Assembly (NCBI GenBank): GCA_016704435.1
Contig: JADJAB010000006.1
Coordinates: forward strand, 124,001-188,000
DNA length: 64,000 nucleotides
Direction: 5' to 3'
DNA from: Rhodobacter sp.
GTDB taxonomy: Bacteria; Pseudomonadota; Alphaproteobacteria; Rhodobacterales; Rhodobacteraceae
Of this stretch, positions 36,427 through 45,514 are shown in pieces. Position 1 is the first letter of the stretch, and the number at the start of each line of letters is the position of its first letter. A program made the position numbers and the translations under genes. The notes beneath the pieces were generated by a model. That model was given only the letters and a program-made list of their open reading frames with translations, was not told where the DNA came from and did no database searches.

Positions 36427-38306
36427 TGGCTGCCTTCGGCGGGGCCAGAGGGAGTCTGTGCAACCTCTGCCCAGAGGTTTGCCAGCATGGTCAGTGCTTC
36501 TGGATCGCAGACCCGGCCCAGATAGTCAGCCAAGGTCGCGATGGTGAAGTGGTCGGCTACTTCGCCCGGTTCCGGCGCCGTGCCGAACAACTCTTCAATC
36601 CGGATCTGCAGGCGCAGCATCACAAGCGAATCCGCCCCCGCCATGAACAGGTCTTCCATCCGGCCGACCTGCACGCCCGGAAGCAGTTCGGCGACCAGGT
36701 CGGCCACCACCATCTCCAGCGGGCCGATTGGCGTCACGTGATCCGCGCGCAGCTCTGACCGGAAGAATTCGGCGGCCCGGATGCGTTCGGGTTTGCCGAC
36801 CGCATTCTGCGGGATTGCGTCCACGACCAACACGCTGCGCGGCAACTGCTCTGGTGCAACCCGTTCGGCCAACCAGCGACGGATCGCCTGTCCGTCCGAT
36901 GAATGCCCCGTTTCCAAAACCACGGCCGCGGCCAGTTCTTGCCCCAGCGAGGTGTGCGGCACGCCAAAGACGACCGCCCGAGCGACAGCGGGATGCGCAA
37001 GCAGTGCATCCTCGACCGCGACCGGGGGGATGGTCGCGCCCCCCCGGTTGATCAGCTCCTTGAGGCGACCAACCACCGCAATCTCGCCCTCGGGCGACAT
37101 GCGGATGAGATCCCCGGTGCGCAACCAGCCGGAAACAAAGCGTGTGTCGTCAGGCGCTTCTTCCAGATAGTGCGTGATCACGTTCGGACCGCGCAGGATC
37201 ATTTCCCCGGTATTTCCGGGTGAATGCAGGATGCGCCCGCCATCGTCCAGAACCGCCACTTCGATGCCTTGCCCTTGTCCGACCGTCCCATGCTGCGGCG
37301 TCTGTCCCACCGGCTGGTGAGCCACCCAGCTTGCTGCCTCGGTCATACCCAGTCCCTCGAATACCGGTATCCCCAGATGTCGCGACAGATCCGAGCGGGT
37401 GCTGGCAGCCAGCGCCGACGACGCAGAGCGCGCGAACCGCAATCGCAGCCTGCCCGGATCGGGCGGCCGTGCTGCAGCGGCGCGCGCCACGTCCTGGTGA
37501 ATTGTCGGAACCGCCGTGTACCAGGTCGCGCCCGTGCTTTCAGCAGCCGCAAGCACCGCAGCACCGGACGTCGTCGACAGCGCAACGATGCTGCCACCCG
37601 ACGCAAGCGGCAGGAAGGTACCGATGGAAATGCCGTGGACATGATGCAACGGCATCGGATTCACGCAGATGTCATGCTCGCACAGCGCCAGCGTGCGCCT
37701 TGCGCTCAGCGCCACGTGACCAAGATGGGCGTGGGTCAGGCCAACCAGCTTCGGCTCGCCCGTTGTGCCGGATGTCGGCAGGATCAGGGCGATATCCTGC
37801 GATCCGGCCAGGACCAGCGGCGCAGCATCGGCGGCACCTCGGGTTTGGCGATCGGGCGGGGCAATGTCGAACCACCCTGGCCCCCGCGCAGGATCGGGCA
37901 AAAGTGTCAGAACCGACGTCTGCGCCGCAGTCAGACAGGCGACCAGATCGGGGTCTGACATACCGAGAACGGCCAGAAAGCGTGGTTTGACCCGACTGAC
38001 AATGCGGGCAAGATCGGTGACCGGTCCCGGCGCAACCGGGGCCACGGCAACATGGGCCGACAGCGCCAGCAGCGCCGCCGCCGTTACGGCCCCCTGCGGC
38101 GCCACGAGGATCACCCTGTCACCCGGCTGCGCCCCCCGCGCGCCAAGCGCCTTTCCGGTCTGGGTGACCAGGTCGGCCAGGCCGCGGCGCGATAGCACCG
38201 CAACACCGTCCTCGGCCCACAAAGCCGGTTCTTCCGGGGCTGCGGCGGCATTGGCAAGGATCATGCCAAGGGCGTGCACGCCGATTGCCGGGTCATTTTC
38301 GATCAT
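36423..38306 (-). CDS. NRPS loading protein: acid-CoA-ligase-like adenylation domain plus carrier
   Basis: 627 aa from the ATG at 38304-38306 (CGAGGT upstream); the frame stays open to 38561 but is not coding there. The adenylation part has ILPTSGTTGEPKLVGLTHAH, MTEAASWVAHQPVG, LRTGDLIRMSPEGEI and the GRLKELINRGG region with PQNAVGKPERI, closer to acid-CoA ligases than to amino-acid domains. A carrier domain follows (MEDLFMAGADSLVMLRLQIR, Ser in DSL). So a carboxylic acid is adenylated and loaded, then passed to the condensation domain of the overlapping gene. Together the two would make an acyl-aminoacid-type product. The operon promoter should lie in 38307-38571. Confidence 0.8.
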   Translation of the reverse strand: MIENDPAIGVHALGMILANAAAAPEEPALWAEDGVAVLSRRGLADLVTQTGKALGARGAQPGDRVILVAPQGAVTAAALLALSAHVAVAPVAPGPVTDLARIVSRVKPRFLAVLGMSDPDLVACLTAAQTSVLTLLPDPARGPGWFDIAPPDRQTRGAADAAPLVLAGSQDIALILPTSGTTGEPKLVGLTHAHLGHVALSARRTLALCEHDICVNPMPLHHVHGISIGTFLPLASGGSIVALSTTSGAAVLAAAESTGATWYTAVPTIHQDVARAAAARPPDPGRLRLRFARSASSALAASTRSDLSRHLGIPVFEGLGMTEAASWVAHQPVGQTPQHGTVGQGQGIEVAVLDDGGRILHSPGNTGEMILRGPNVITHYLEEAPDDTRFVSGWLRTGDLIRMSPEGEIAVVGRLKELINRGGATIPPVAVEDALLAHPAVARAVVFGVPHTSLGQELAAAVVLETGHSSDGQAIRRWLAERVAPEQLPRSVLVVDAIPQNAVGKPERIRAAEFFRSELRADHVTPIGPLEMVVADLVAELLPGVQVGRMEDLFMAGADSLVMLRLQIRIEELFGTAPEPGEVADHFTIATLADYLGRVCDPEALTMLANLWAEVAQTPSGPAEGSQ

Positions 38307-38571
38307 CCAGCGGACCTCGTAGCGCGCAAGTGACTTAGGCGGTTTCGCGCGTCCTTCGTGACATGATCCCAGGCGGCGACGCTGACAATTGTGCCGAGGT
38401 CGTAGCCAAACCACAGACAGATTATGTGCTTGGTGCAGATGGTTCAAGCGGCGGATTTGGCAGGTCGCAAGGGCGTTTGATGAAATGAGCCACGCCGCCG
38501 ACATGGCGGCCGGAAACCCGATGGACCGACCGCAAGAACGCGACTTCCAGACCGCGGACACGCGAAGGACG
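38307..38571. other. Upstream region of the NRPS operon
   Basis: The NRPS operon starts at 38306 and reads leftwards, so this spacer should hold its promoter. I saw no strong -35/-10 pair or dyad and no gene. It ends at the left inverted repeat of the IS6 element. Confidence 0.4.
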
Positions 38572-39429
38572 GGCTCTGTCCGAACAAGACGGCTTGGGCG
38601 GGTCAGGGGGTGCCGTCTGGCCTGGGACCATGACCAAACCCGGCCCTTCCCGCCATTTCAAGACGTCGCCCGAGATCATCCGCCTGACGGTGATGATATA
38701 TATCCTTTTCCCAGCGTCGCTTCGGAAGGTCGAAGACCTTCTGCATGAGCGCGGCATCGAGATCAGCCATGAGACCGTCCGCTTCTGGTGGAACAGGTTC
38801 GGCCCGATGTTTGCCGCCGAGATCCGACGTCGGCGCGTCGACCGAATGCGGTCCTGCCGCCAGTGGCGCTGGCACCTGAGCGATGGCACTGCCCGGCAGG
38901 ATATGCTCGCATGCCCGAGAGGTCTTGGTGAAGATCAACGGCGAGAGGGCTACCTTTGGCGCCCTGTTGATCACGGGGGGGAGGAACTGGAAAGCTTCGC
39001 CACGCAAGTCCCGGGATCGCAAGGCCGCCCCCTGAAGCTCCTGAAGAAATCGACGAAACGCCACGGTCGGCCAGACACCATCGTGACGGATCGGCTGCGC
39101 TCCTGTGGCGCGGCACTCAAGGATCCGGGCTGCGGCGACGACCGCGAGGCGGGACGGTGGGCCCGCAACAGGGCCGAGAACGCGCCCCTGCCATTCCGAA
39201 GGCGGGGGCGGGCGATGCGGCGGTTTCGGCGGAAGCGAAGTCCGCGGAAGCTCGCCAGCGTCCATTCGCCGGTTCGCAACCATTTCAACCAGGAGCGCAG
39301 CCTCATGTCCCGTCCGACCTGCAAGGCCAACCGCGATGCCGCTCTTGCCGAGTGGCACGACCTCTTCGCTGCGTCACAGTCGCCTCTGGCAGGGGAACGG
39401 AGACCGGTTCGCATTCGTCTGGCAGCACC
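38572..39429 (+). mobile_element. IS6-family element, nearly complete but inactive (copy B)
   Basis: The left end GGCTCTGTCCGAACAAGACG starts at 38572 and the right end GTTCGCATTCGTCTGGCAGC near 39406-39429, 858 bp, normal for IS6. The transposase frame from about 38630 reads HFKTSPEIIRLTVMIY, RGIEISHETVRFWWNRFGPM, then WRWHLS. The conserved Asp context is broken by the insert (about 38882-38918) also present in copy A. The frame then recovers with YLWRPVDHGGEELESF, TIVTDRLRSCGAALKD, RWARNRAENAPLPFRRRGR and NHFNQERSLMSRPT. The first catalytic Asp is displaced, so it should not transpose on its own. No 8-bp target duplication was seen. Confidence 0.82.
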
Positions 39430-39502
39430 GCCAAGTATTCTTTCCAACTAGTTCAGCTCGTCCTTCCCTGGCACCGCGGCAGCGGCGCAATCGGGGGAGG
39501 GG

Positions 39503-39600
<98 letters not shown>

Positions 39601-39950
39601 CGGGGGGCCGGGGGGGCTCCGCGGGGTGGGGTGGGGGGGGGGGGCGCCGGAGGTCACCTGTTCCCGCGCCCCCTGCGGGGGGAGGGGCCGGCTGCGCGGC
39701 ACGGCAGAGCAGGGGCGGTGGGCAACGCCTTTCGGGGCTGCGATGCGGGGGGGGCGGCGGTCGGCAAGGGGGGAGGACACAGGGGGCAGGTCGGCACCCC
39801 GCCCGTGTAGCCTTTCAGCCCCCGGGCCGGCCGGCGGGGCGGGCCCGCAGCCCGCCTCGCGCGGGGGTGCCGGGGGGCCCGGAAGTGGGCCCGGACCGGG
39901 AGGGTCGGTGCCGGGGAGGCCGCGACCGAACGTAAGCAACAGGTTTCAGG
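39601..39950. other. G-skewed low-quality-looking sequence after the poly-G tract
   Basis: The top strand is dominated by G with many GGGG runs and few A or T, unlike the flanks. It may be degraded read sequence continuing from the poly-G. Normal base composition returns near 39940. No gene is supported. Confidence 0.6.
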
Positions 39951-40522
39951 GCTATCTAATATTAAATGAGTATCCTTGAGTAGGGCGGCTCCTTCCGCAA
40001 TCCATTTCCCCATTCGGGAGTAGTCGTTTCCCGGGTGCTCTGGGCGGCCCAGCGAAAGCGGGTTCCGGTTGCCGCGAGGCCTAGAAGTCGCGAACGAACT
40101 GGTTCCAGGAAAAGTCCTGTGTTGGGAAACTCGGCACGTCATGCCGGTCGTCAGGGATCCGGTCCGGTCCGGCAGGCCCGCCACCATTCCGGTCGTTTGC
40201 CTCAGCGGCAGCCCGAAGAGCGCTTTCAGCGTCGGGCAAGTCCGGATCGCTGCGTCCGAGAAGACGGGTTGCCGCCCGCGCTTGCCGGCAGGTTCGGCAA
40301 GCCATTGCGTCTATGGATCGAAGCGGCCTTGCGGCGATTGCCGACGTTCGGCTGCCGGTCAAGGGATCGACAGCGATCCGCACTTGGCCGGCGCGGCGTT
40401 GCAATTGTGTCAGTTCGTGGTGCGGTAGGTTCGGGGCTTCGCTCTGCTCATGCGGCCTGACCAACAGACTGGATTTGCAAGATTAATTCTTCACCCGAAT
40501 TGCGCAACCAAGCCTGTCTGCG
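39951..40522. other. Gene-free spacer left of the methylated-amine locus
   Basis: Composition is normal but no frame matches a family I know; open frames on both strands are short and read like overlap of high-GC DNA. The segment downstream of the oxidoreductase stop (40523) has no clear terminator. Confidence 0.4.
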
Positions 40523-41644
40523 TCAAGGCTGAGGGGGAATCAGAACGAAATTGCCGACATGCAGTTTCTTGAGGAATTCCTTTTGCGCGTTTGCGATTTC
40601 CTTCAGAGGATAGGTCTTGGCCAGAAGCGGCCGGATTTCGCCGCGCTCGATATAGGCGATCAGGTTGGGGAATACCGGTTCGTCCCAGCCGGTGCAGCCG
40701 ATCAGGGTCAGGTCCTTGAGGTAGAAGACCCGCATGTCAAATTCGACGATTGGCCCGCTTATGGCACCTGACGAGACATATTTTCCGCCGCGCCGAAGCA
40801 CATCCAGCATCGCGCCGAACCCGGCCCCGGCAACGTTGTCGATGACCACGTCAACCGCATCCGTGCCCAAGGCCGTCACCGGGTTCGCGCCGCGTTCGAT
40901 GACCTCATCCGCCCCCAAGGCGCGCAGCTGATCCATCTTGGCGCGGGCCGCGATTGCGATCACATGCCCGCCCCGCCGTTTTGCCAACTGCACGGCGGCG
41001 GAGCCGACGCCACCCGACGCCCCGGCCACGAGAACACGCACGCCGTCGCGGATGCCTGCCCGGTGGACCATGTTTTCGGCAGTGCCATAGGCGCAGGGAA
41101 TTGTGGCAAGCTCTGCTTCGTTCCAGTCGCAATCCACCGCGAAGACCTCGCCGGCAGGAACCTTGACGAATTGGGCGAAGGCGCCGTCGAAGTCAGACCC
41201 CATCCAGATGTTGTCGGGCGATCCGAAGCCATTCGGCCGCATGCAGGGGCGGACAAGGACACGGCGCCCCAGAAGGTGCTGGTTCGCCGTATCGCCTACC
41301 TCGGCGACGATCCCGCAGCAATCCGTGCCCTGGATGAAGGGAAACGGCGTGGCCGCGTTCCAGCCACCATCCGCCTTTTGGGTGGGGGAAGCTTGTTCTT
41401 CATTGGCGGCCGCTTCGGTGCCTGCCTTGACGGAAGACGAATACCACCCCAGACGCGTGTTGATTTCGGTATTGTTCATACCCGCGGCGAGGACCTGCAC
41501 GAGGACTTCGGTCGGCGCGGACACGGGGCGTGCGACGTCACGATAGACCAGCCTCTCATAGCCGCCGTTTCCGGTCGTCACCACGGCCTTCATGCTGGGC
41601 TGGCCGTCCAGGAAGTTGAAACGGTTGGGGGATTGGGCGGTCAT
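40523..41644 (-). CDS. Zinc-type alcohol dehydrogenase/quinone oxidoreductase family protein
   Basis: 373 aa from the ATG at 41642-41644, preceded by AGGAGAG; upstream codons to 41758 are not coding. It is an MDR-superfamily protein: GroES-like N-terminus (MKAVVTTGNGGYERLVYRDV), a GTDCCGIVAEVG segment, the Rossmann VLVAGASGGVGSAAVQLAKR with nucleotide-binding loop, and LTLIGCTGWDEPVF. It would reduce an aldehyde, ketone or quinone with NAD(P)H. The next gene upstream, the M24-like protein, ends 141 nt away, so joint transcription is possible but not shown. Confidence 0.8.
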   Translation of the reverse strand: MTAQSPNRFNFLDGQPSMKAVVTTGNGGYERLVYRDVARPVSAPTEVLVQVLAAGMNNTEINTRLGWYSSSVKAGTEAAANEEQASPTQKADGGWNAATPFPFIQGTDCCGIVAEVGDTANQHLLGRRVLVRPCMRPNGFGSPDNIWMGSDFDGAFAQFVKVPAGEVFAVDCDWNEAELATIPCAYGTAENMVHRAGIRDGVRVLVAGASGGVGSAAVQLAKRRGGHVIAIAARAKMDQLRALGADEVIERGANPVTALGTDAVDVVIDNVAGAGFGAMLDVLRRGGKYVSSGAISGPIVEFDMRVFYLKDLTLIGCTGWDEPVFPNLIAYIERGEIRPLLAKTYPLKEIANAQKEFLKKLHVGNFVLIPPQP

Positions 41645-41785
41645 CGGACTCTCCTGCAGGGGCCGGGCCTGGCTGTTTCCAGGAATGATCATCTCGAGTT
41701 CCCGGATGATCCAGAGCCAAGATCGGCGAAGGCCAGGCTGGCGTTCTGCCCGCCTCAAGCCTGTTTCTTCGCTCGGCCGCGTTGC

Positions 41786-43081
41786 TCAGCCGGCCAGCAG
41801 GTCTTCTTCGAATGGATAGCGGCTTAGGGTGATCGGGCCGCTGTCGGTGATCAGGACCTGATCTTCCAGCTTCACACCTTCGACGCCGCCGACCTGGCCG
41901 ATATAACTTTCGACGCAGATCACCATGCCTGTCTCCAATTCCCCGTCATAGAATTCCGGGTGATCGGGCGAATGCAGGATGAAGGGCCATTCATCGGCCA
42001 TGCCAAGCCCGTGCATCAGGCAGGGGTAAAGCTGATCGCCGAAACCGGCAGGCGGGATATAGCGGGCCCGCGCGATATCGGAAAACGCAGCCCCCGAGCG
42101 GACCAGCTTGGTGTTCTCCATCACCTCGGTATAGGCGATGGTATAGAGCTTTTTCTGCAGGTCCGAGGGCCTGCCGGGGCCGCAGCGATAGGCGCGGCTG
42201 ATATCGGCGCCATAGCTGAAGGGGCCGACCATGCCGCAATCGAAGACGACCAGATCACCGGCGCGGATCATCCGGCTGCTGGCCTCTTGCTGCCAGGGGT
42301 TGGTGCGCTCCCCCGAGGCCAGAAGGCGATAGTCCAGCCACTCGCCGCCAGCCTCGATCAACGCGGCCCACATATGCGCCCACAGTTCTTGCTCCATCAC
42401 CCCGTTGCGCAGATTGTCGCGCATCCGGGTCATGCCGTCCTCGGCAACGGCGATCGTCAGGTTCATCGCAAGGATCTCTTCGGGCGATTTGATCTTGCGC
42501 GCCTGCGCCAGAACCGGGGCGACATCCGACAGCACATGCCCCTTGGCCAGCAGCGCCTGTTCGGCGTGAAAACCCGCGCGCTCGATGCCGATCTTCTTGG
42601 CGCCTTGCCCGCAATGGCTGCGGATCAGATCGTCCATCTGGCTGGCCCATTTCGCCGTCCAGTCGCGGTGCTGATCGCCCGCGAACATATAGCTGAGCGG
42701 CAGGATATCGCTGCGGATCTCGTCAATGGTTTCCAGCTGACCGCCCGACTTGCGCCCGGGCGCCGAGTCGAAATAGACCACCGGCCCGTCGGCGGGGATG
42801 AACAGATAGCCCGCCTGAATGTGCATCTGAAACAGCGTACAATTGCGCGCGCCGGTGGCATAGCGGATCGACAACGGCTCGACCAGGATGATCGCATCCA
42901 GCCCCTGCGCCCTGATCTGGGCGCGCAACCGGTTCTGTCGATAGCGCCGCATCCTGGGCACGTCGATCATGCTTTCGGTGTCCACCGCCTGCATCGGTGG
43001 GGTGATCCAGGCCGCCTGTTCCAGCGTCAGTGGCTGCGGCTTGGCCGCGAATGACCGACCATAGTCGGTGGCGTCATTCAT
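41786..43081 (-). CDS. M24 (aminopeptidase P/DddP-like) family protein
   Basis: 431 aa from the ATG at 43079-43081, overlapping the stop of the flavoprotein gene (ATGA). The pita-bread fold is shown by D281 (VFDCG), D293 (GADISRAY), H357 (CLMHGLG), E391 (VICVESY) and E406 (VKLEDQVLIT). It has the DddP-like segments RLLASGERTNPW and MADEWPF with D363. From memory DddP, a DMSP lyase, has an extra metal-ligand Asp where this protein has G283, so it is intermediate between M24 peptidase/creatinase types and DddP. With a dimethylglycine-dehydrogenase-like protein and an MttB homologue beside it, a role in methylated amine or sulfonium breakdown is plausible. Confidence 0.78.
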   Translation of the reverse strand: MNDATDYGRSFAAKPQPLTLEQAAWITPPMQAVDTESMIDVPRMRRYRQNRLRAQIRAQGLDAIILVEPLSIRYATGARNCTLFQMHIQAGYLFIPADGPVVYFDSAPGRKSGGQLETIDEIRSDILPLSYMFAGDQHRDWTAKWASQMDDLIRSHCGQGAKKIGIERAGFHAEQALLAKGHVLSDVAPVLAQARKIKSPEEILAMNLTIAVAEDGMTRMRDNLRNGVMEQELWAHMWAALIEAGGEWLDYRLLASGERTNPWQQEASSRMIRAGDLVVFDCGMVGPFSYGADISRAYRCGPGRPSDLQKKLYTIAYTEVMENTKLVRSGAAFSDIARARYIPPAGFGDQLYPCLMHGLGMADEWPFILHSPDHPEFYDGELETGMVICVESYIGQVGGVEGVKLEDQVLITDSGPITLSRYPFEEDLLAG

Positions 43082-45489
43082 GCTTTCTGCCTCGCGTTGG
43101 TCGGATCCCAGACAGGGTCCGCGTGCAGCGTCAACGCGCGACGTTCGCCAAGGATGACGACCTCCAGCCCCGCTGACAGGTCCGGCTCGACATAGGCGAA
43201 GGCCAGGCTCTTGCCTGTCGCATGGCCATAGCCGCCCGAGGTGCAGACGCCGACCACGCGGTCGCCCTGCATCACCGCCTCGCCGCCGTAGATGTCGCAA
43301 TCGGTGGCGGCGACTTCACCGTAGACCAGCTTGGTGGTGATGCCCTTCTGGCGGATGATTTCGGTCGCGTTGCGGCCGTTGAAATCGCCCTTGTCGGGGG
43401 CATGGAAGCGCTGGCAGTCGGCCTCGATCAAGGTGATCTCGTTGGTAAGTTCGGCACCATAACCGCGATAGCCCTTTTCCATCCGCAGCGAGTTGACCGC
43501 GTGGACGCCGAAATCGGCAATGCCATGTGCCGCACCCGAGGCCCGGATCGCATCGTAAAGCACCGCCAGATCACCCATCGGGGCGTGCAGTTCCCAGCCC
43601 AACTCGCCAACATAGTTGACGCGAAGCGCGCGGACCGGAATGCCCGCGATGGTGATCTCTTGCCCCGACAGCCAGCGGAACGACGCGTTGGTCAGATCGG
43701 CGGCGGTGAGCGGCGCGAGGACGTCGCGCGATTTCGGCCCCGCCAGAACCAGCATGCCGAAGGTATCGGTGACATTGGCGATGGTCACATCATCCCCCGC
43801 GGCGGCAGTCAGATGGTCCAGCGCCTGACGTTCGCTGCCTGCGCCGGACAGCACATAGAAACGATCATTGCCAAGCCGGGTGATGGTCCATTCGCCCTCG
43901 ATCCGGCCCGCTTGCGACAGGACATGGGTCAGGTTGATGCCACCAACCTTTTTCGGCAACCGGTTTGCGGTCAACCGGTCCAACAGCGCCTCGGCGCCGG
44001 GGCCGGTCACGTCGAACTTGGCGAAACTCGACAGGTCCATGATGCCCACCCGCTCGCGCACCGCGCGGCACTCAGCAGCCACCAGATCGAAGACGTTGTT
44101 GCGGCGGTGTTGCAGCTTTTCAACGAACCCGGCGGGAGCGAAATACTTGGGCCGCTCCCAGCCGTAAACCTCGGTGTAAGCGGCACCTTTCGCTTTCAGA
44201 GGCCCGTAAAGCGGGGTGATGCGGCGCGGGCGACCGGCGTGGATTTCGCGGCCGGGCAGCGGGGTTTCGAACATGTTGTGATAGTCGTCAAAGCTTTTTG
44301 CGCGGGTATAGGTGGAATCGGCATAGGCGCCAAAGCGGCGCGGATCGACCGAGGCCATGTTGATCTCGGCATCGCCATGCACCATCCATTGCGCCAGGTA
44401 TTTGCCGCAGCCTGCGCCCTGGGCGATGCCGATGGACGAGCCGCAACATTGCCAGAAGTTGGGCACGCCATGCGCGGGGCCGACCAGCGGGTTGCCGTCG
44501 GGCGTGTGCGGGATGGCGCCGTTGATGACGCGCTTGATGCCGGCTTCGGCAAAGATCGGCATCCGTTCCAGCGCCTTTTCCAGCCAAGGGGCGATGCGGT
44601 CGATGTCGCCTTCAAAAAGCTCATTCTCGCTTTGCCAATCGGGCCAGCCGCCGCGCGCCGCCCAGGCCTCTTTCGCGCCCTGGTGTTCATAGATGCCGAC
44701 GAGGCCGGCCTTCTGTTCCTGGCGGTAATAGCCGGCGGTGGCCGGGTCGCGCATCACCGGCAGTTCGGTGGCGATATCCTGGAAGGCCGCAAGCGGTTCG
44801 GTCACCAGATATTGGTGTTCCATGTTGATGATTGGCGTCTCGACCCCGACCCAGGCGCTGACCTCGCGCGCATAGCAACCGCCCGCGTTGACGACGTGTT
44901 CGCAGGTGACGTTGCCCTGTTCGGTGATCACCTCGAACCCGCCCGAGGGCAGGCGATTGATCCCGGTCACCCGGTTGTGGCGGACGATCGTCGCCCCCAT
45001 TTGCCGCGCGCCCGCAGCCATGGCGTTGCACGCACTTGCCGGATCGACATGGCCATCCATCGTCGTATGCGCACCCGCAAGCACGCCATCGGTATTCAGC
45101 CATGGGTTCAACTCTCGGATCCGGTTGGGGCCGATGATTTCCATCTGAAAGCCGATATTGGCGGCAAAGCCCGAGACATGGCGGAACCAGTCGACCTCTT
45201 CCGGCGTGGTGGCCAGCCGGATGCCGCCACAACCATGCCAGCCCGCCGGATGGCCGGTAAGCGCCTCCAACCGCGGGTAAAGCGTGTTGGAGTAATGGTG
45301 GATCTTGGCCATGTTGTAGTTGCCGATGAACGACGGGCACTGCCCCGCCGCATGCCAGGTAGAGCCGCTGGTCAGCTCTGCCTTCTCGATCAGCAGCACG
45401 TTTTTCCAGCCCTCTTCGGCCAGGTGATAGGCCAGGCCCACCCCCATCATGCCGCCGCCGATGATCACAACTTTCGCCTGGGATTGCAT
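43078..45489 (-). CDS. FAD-dependent dimethylglycine/sarcosine dehydrogenase-like protein (DAO-FAO-GcvT)
   Basis: 803 aa from the ATG at 45487-45489 (GAAGGAAAC upstream). The FAD Rossmann motif VVIIGGGMMGVGLAYHLAEE opens the protein, followed by a DAO domain (about 1-400) with the SGSTWHAAGQ flavin-linkage-type segment. A central FAO domain leads to a C-terminal GcvT-type folate domain (VGIMDLSSFAKFDVTGPGAE; VNYVGELGWELHAPMGD). The family demethylates dimethylglycine or sarcosine and passes the methyl to tetrahydrofolate. The exact substrate is open. It lies 25 nt from the MttB-family gene and overlaps the M24-like gene. Confidence 0.85.
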   Translation of the reverse strand: MQSQAKVVIIGGGMMGVGLAYHLAEEGWKNVLLIEKAELTSGSTWHAAGQCPSFIGNYNMAKIHHYSNTLYPRLEALTGHPAGWHGCGGIRLATTPEEVDWFRHVSGFAANIGFQMEIIGPNRIRELNPWLNTDGVLAGAHTTMDGHVDPASACNAMAAGARQMGATIVRHNRVTGINRLPSGGFEVITEQGNVTCEHVVNAGGCYAREVSAWVGVETPIINMEHQYLVTEPLAAFQDIATELPVMRDPATAGYYRQEQKAGLVGIYEHQGAKEAWAARGGWPDWQSENELFEGDIDRIAPWLEKALERMPIFAEAGIKRVINGAIPHTPDGNPLVGPAHGVPNFWQCCGSSIGIAQGAGCGKYLAQWMVHGDAEINMASVDPRRFGAYADSTYTRAKSFDDYHNMFETPLPGREIHAGRPRRITPLYGPLKAKGAAYTEVYGWERPKYFAPAGFVEKLQHRRNNVFDLVAAECRAVRERVGIMDLSSFAKFDVTGPGAEALLDRLTANRLPKKVGGINLTHVLSQAGRIEGEWTITRLGNDRFYVLSGAGSERQALDHLTAAAGDDVTIANVTDTFGMLVLAGPKSRDVLAPLTAADLTNASFRWLSGQEITIAGIPVRALRVNYVGELGWELHAPMGDLAVLYDAIRASGAAHGIADFGVHAVNSLRMEKGYRGYGAELTNEITLIEADCQRFHAPDKGDFNGRNATEIIRQKGITTKLVYGEVAATDCDIYGGEAVMQGDRVVGVCTSGGYGHATGKSLAFAYVEPDLSAGLEVVILGERRALTLHADPVWDPTNARQKA

Positions 45490-45514
45490 GCGGAGTTTCC
45501 TTCTTTTCAGCGCC

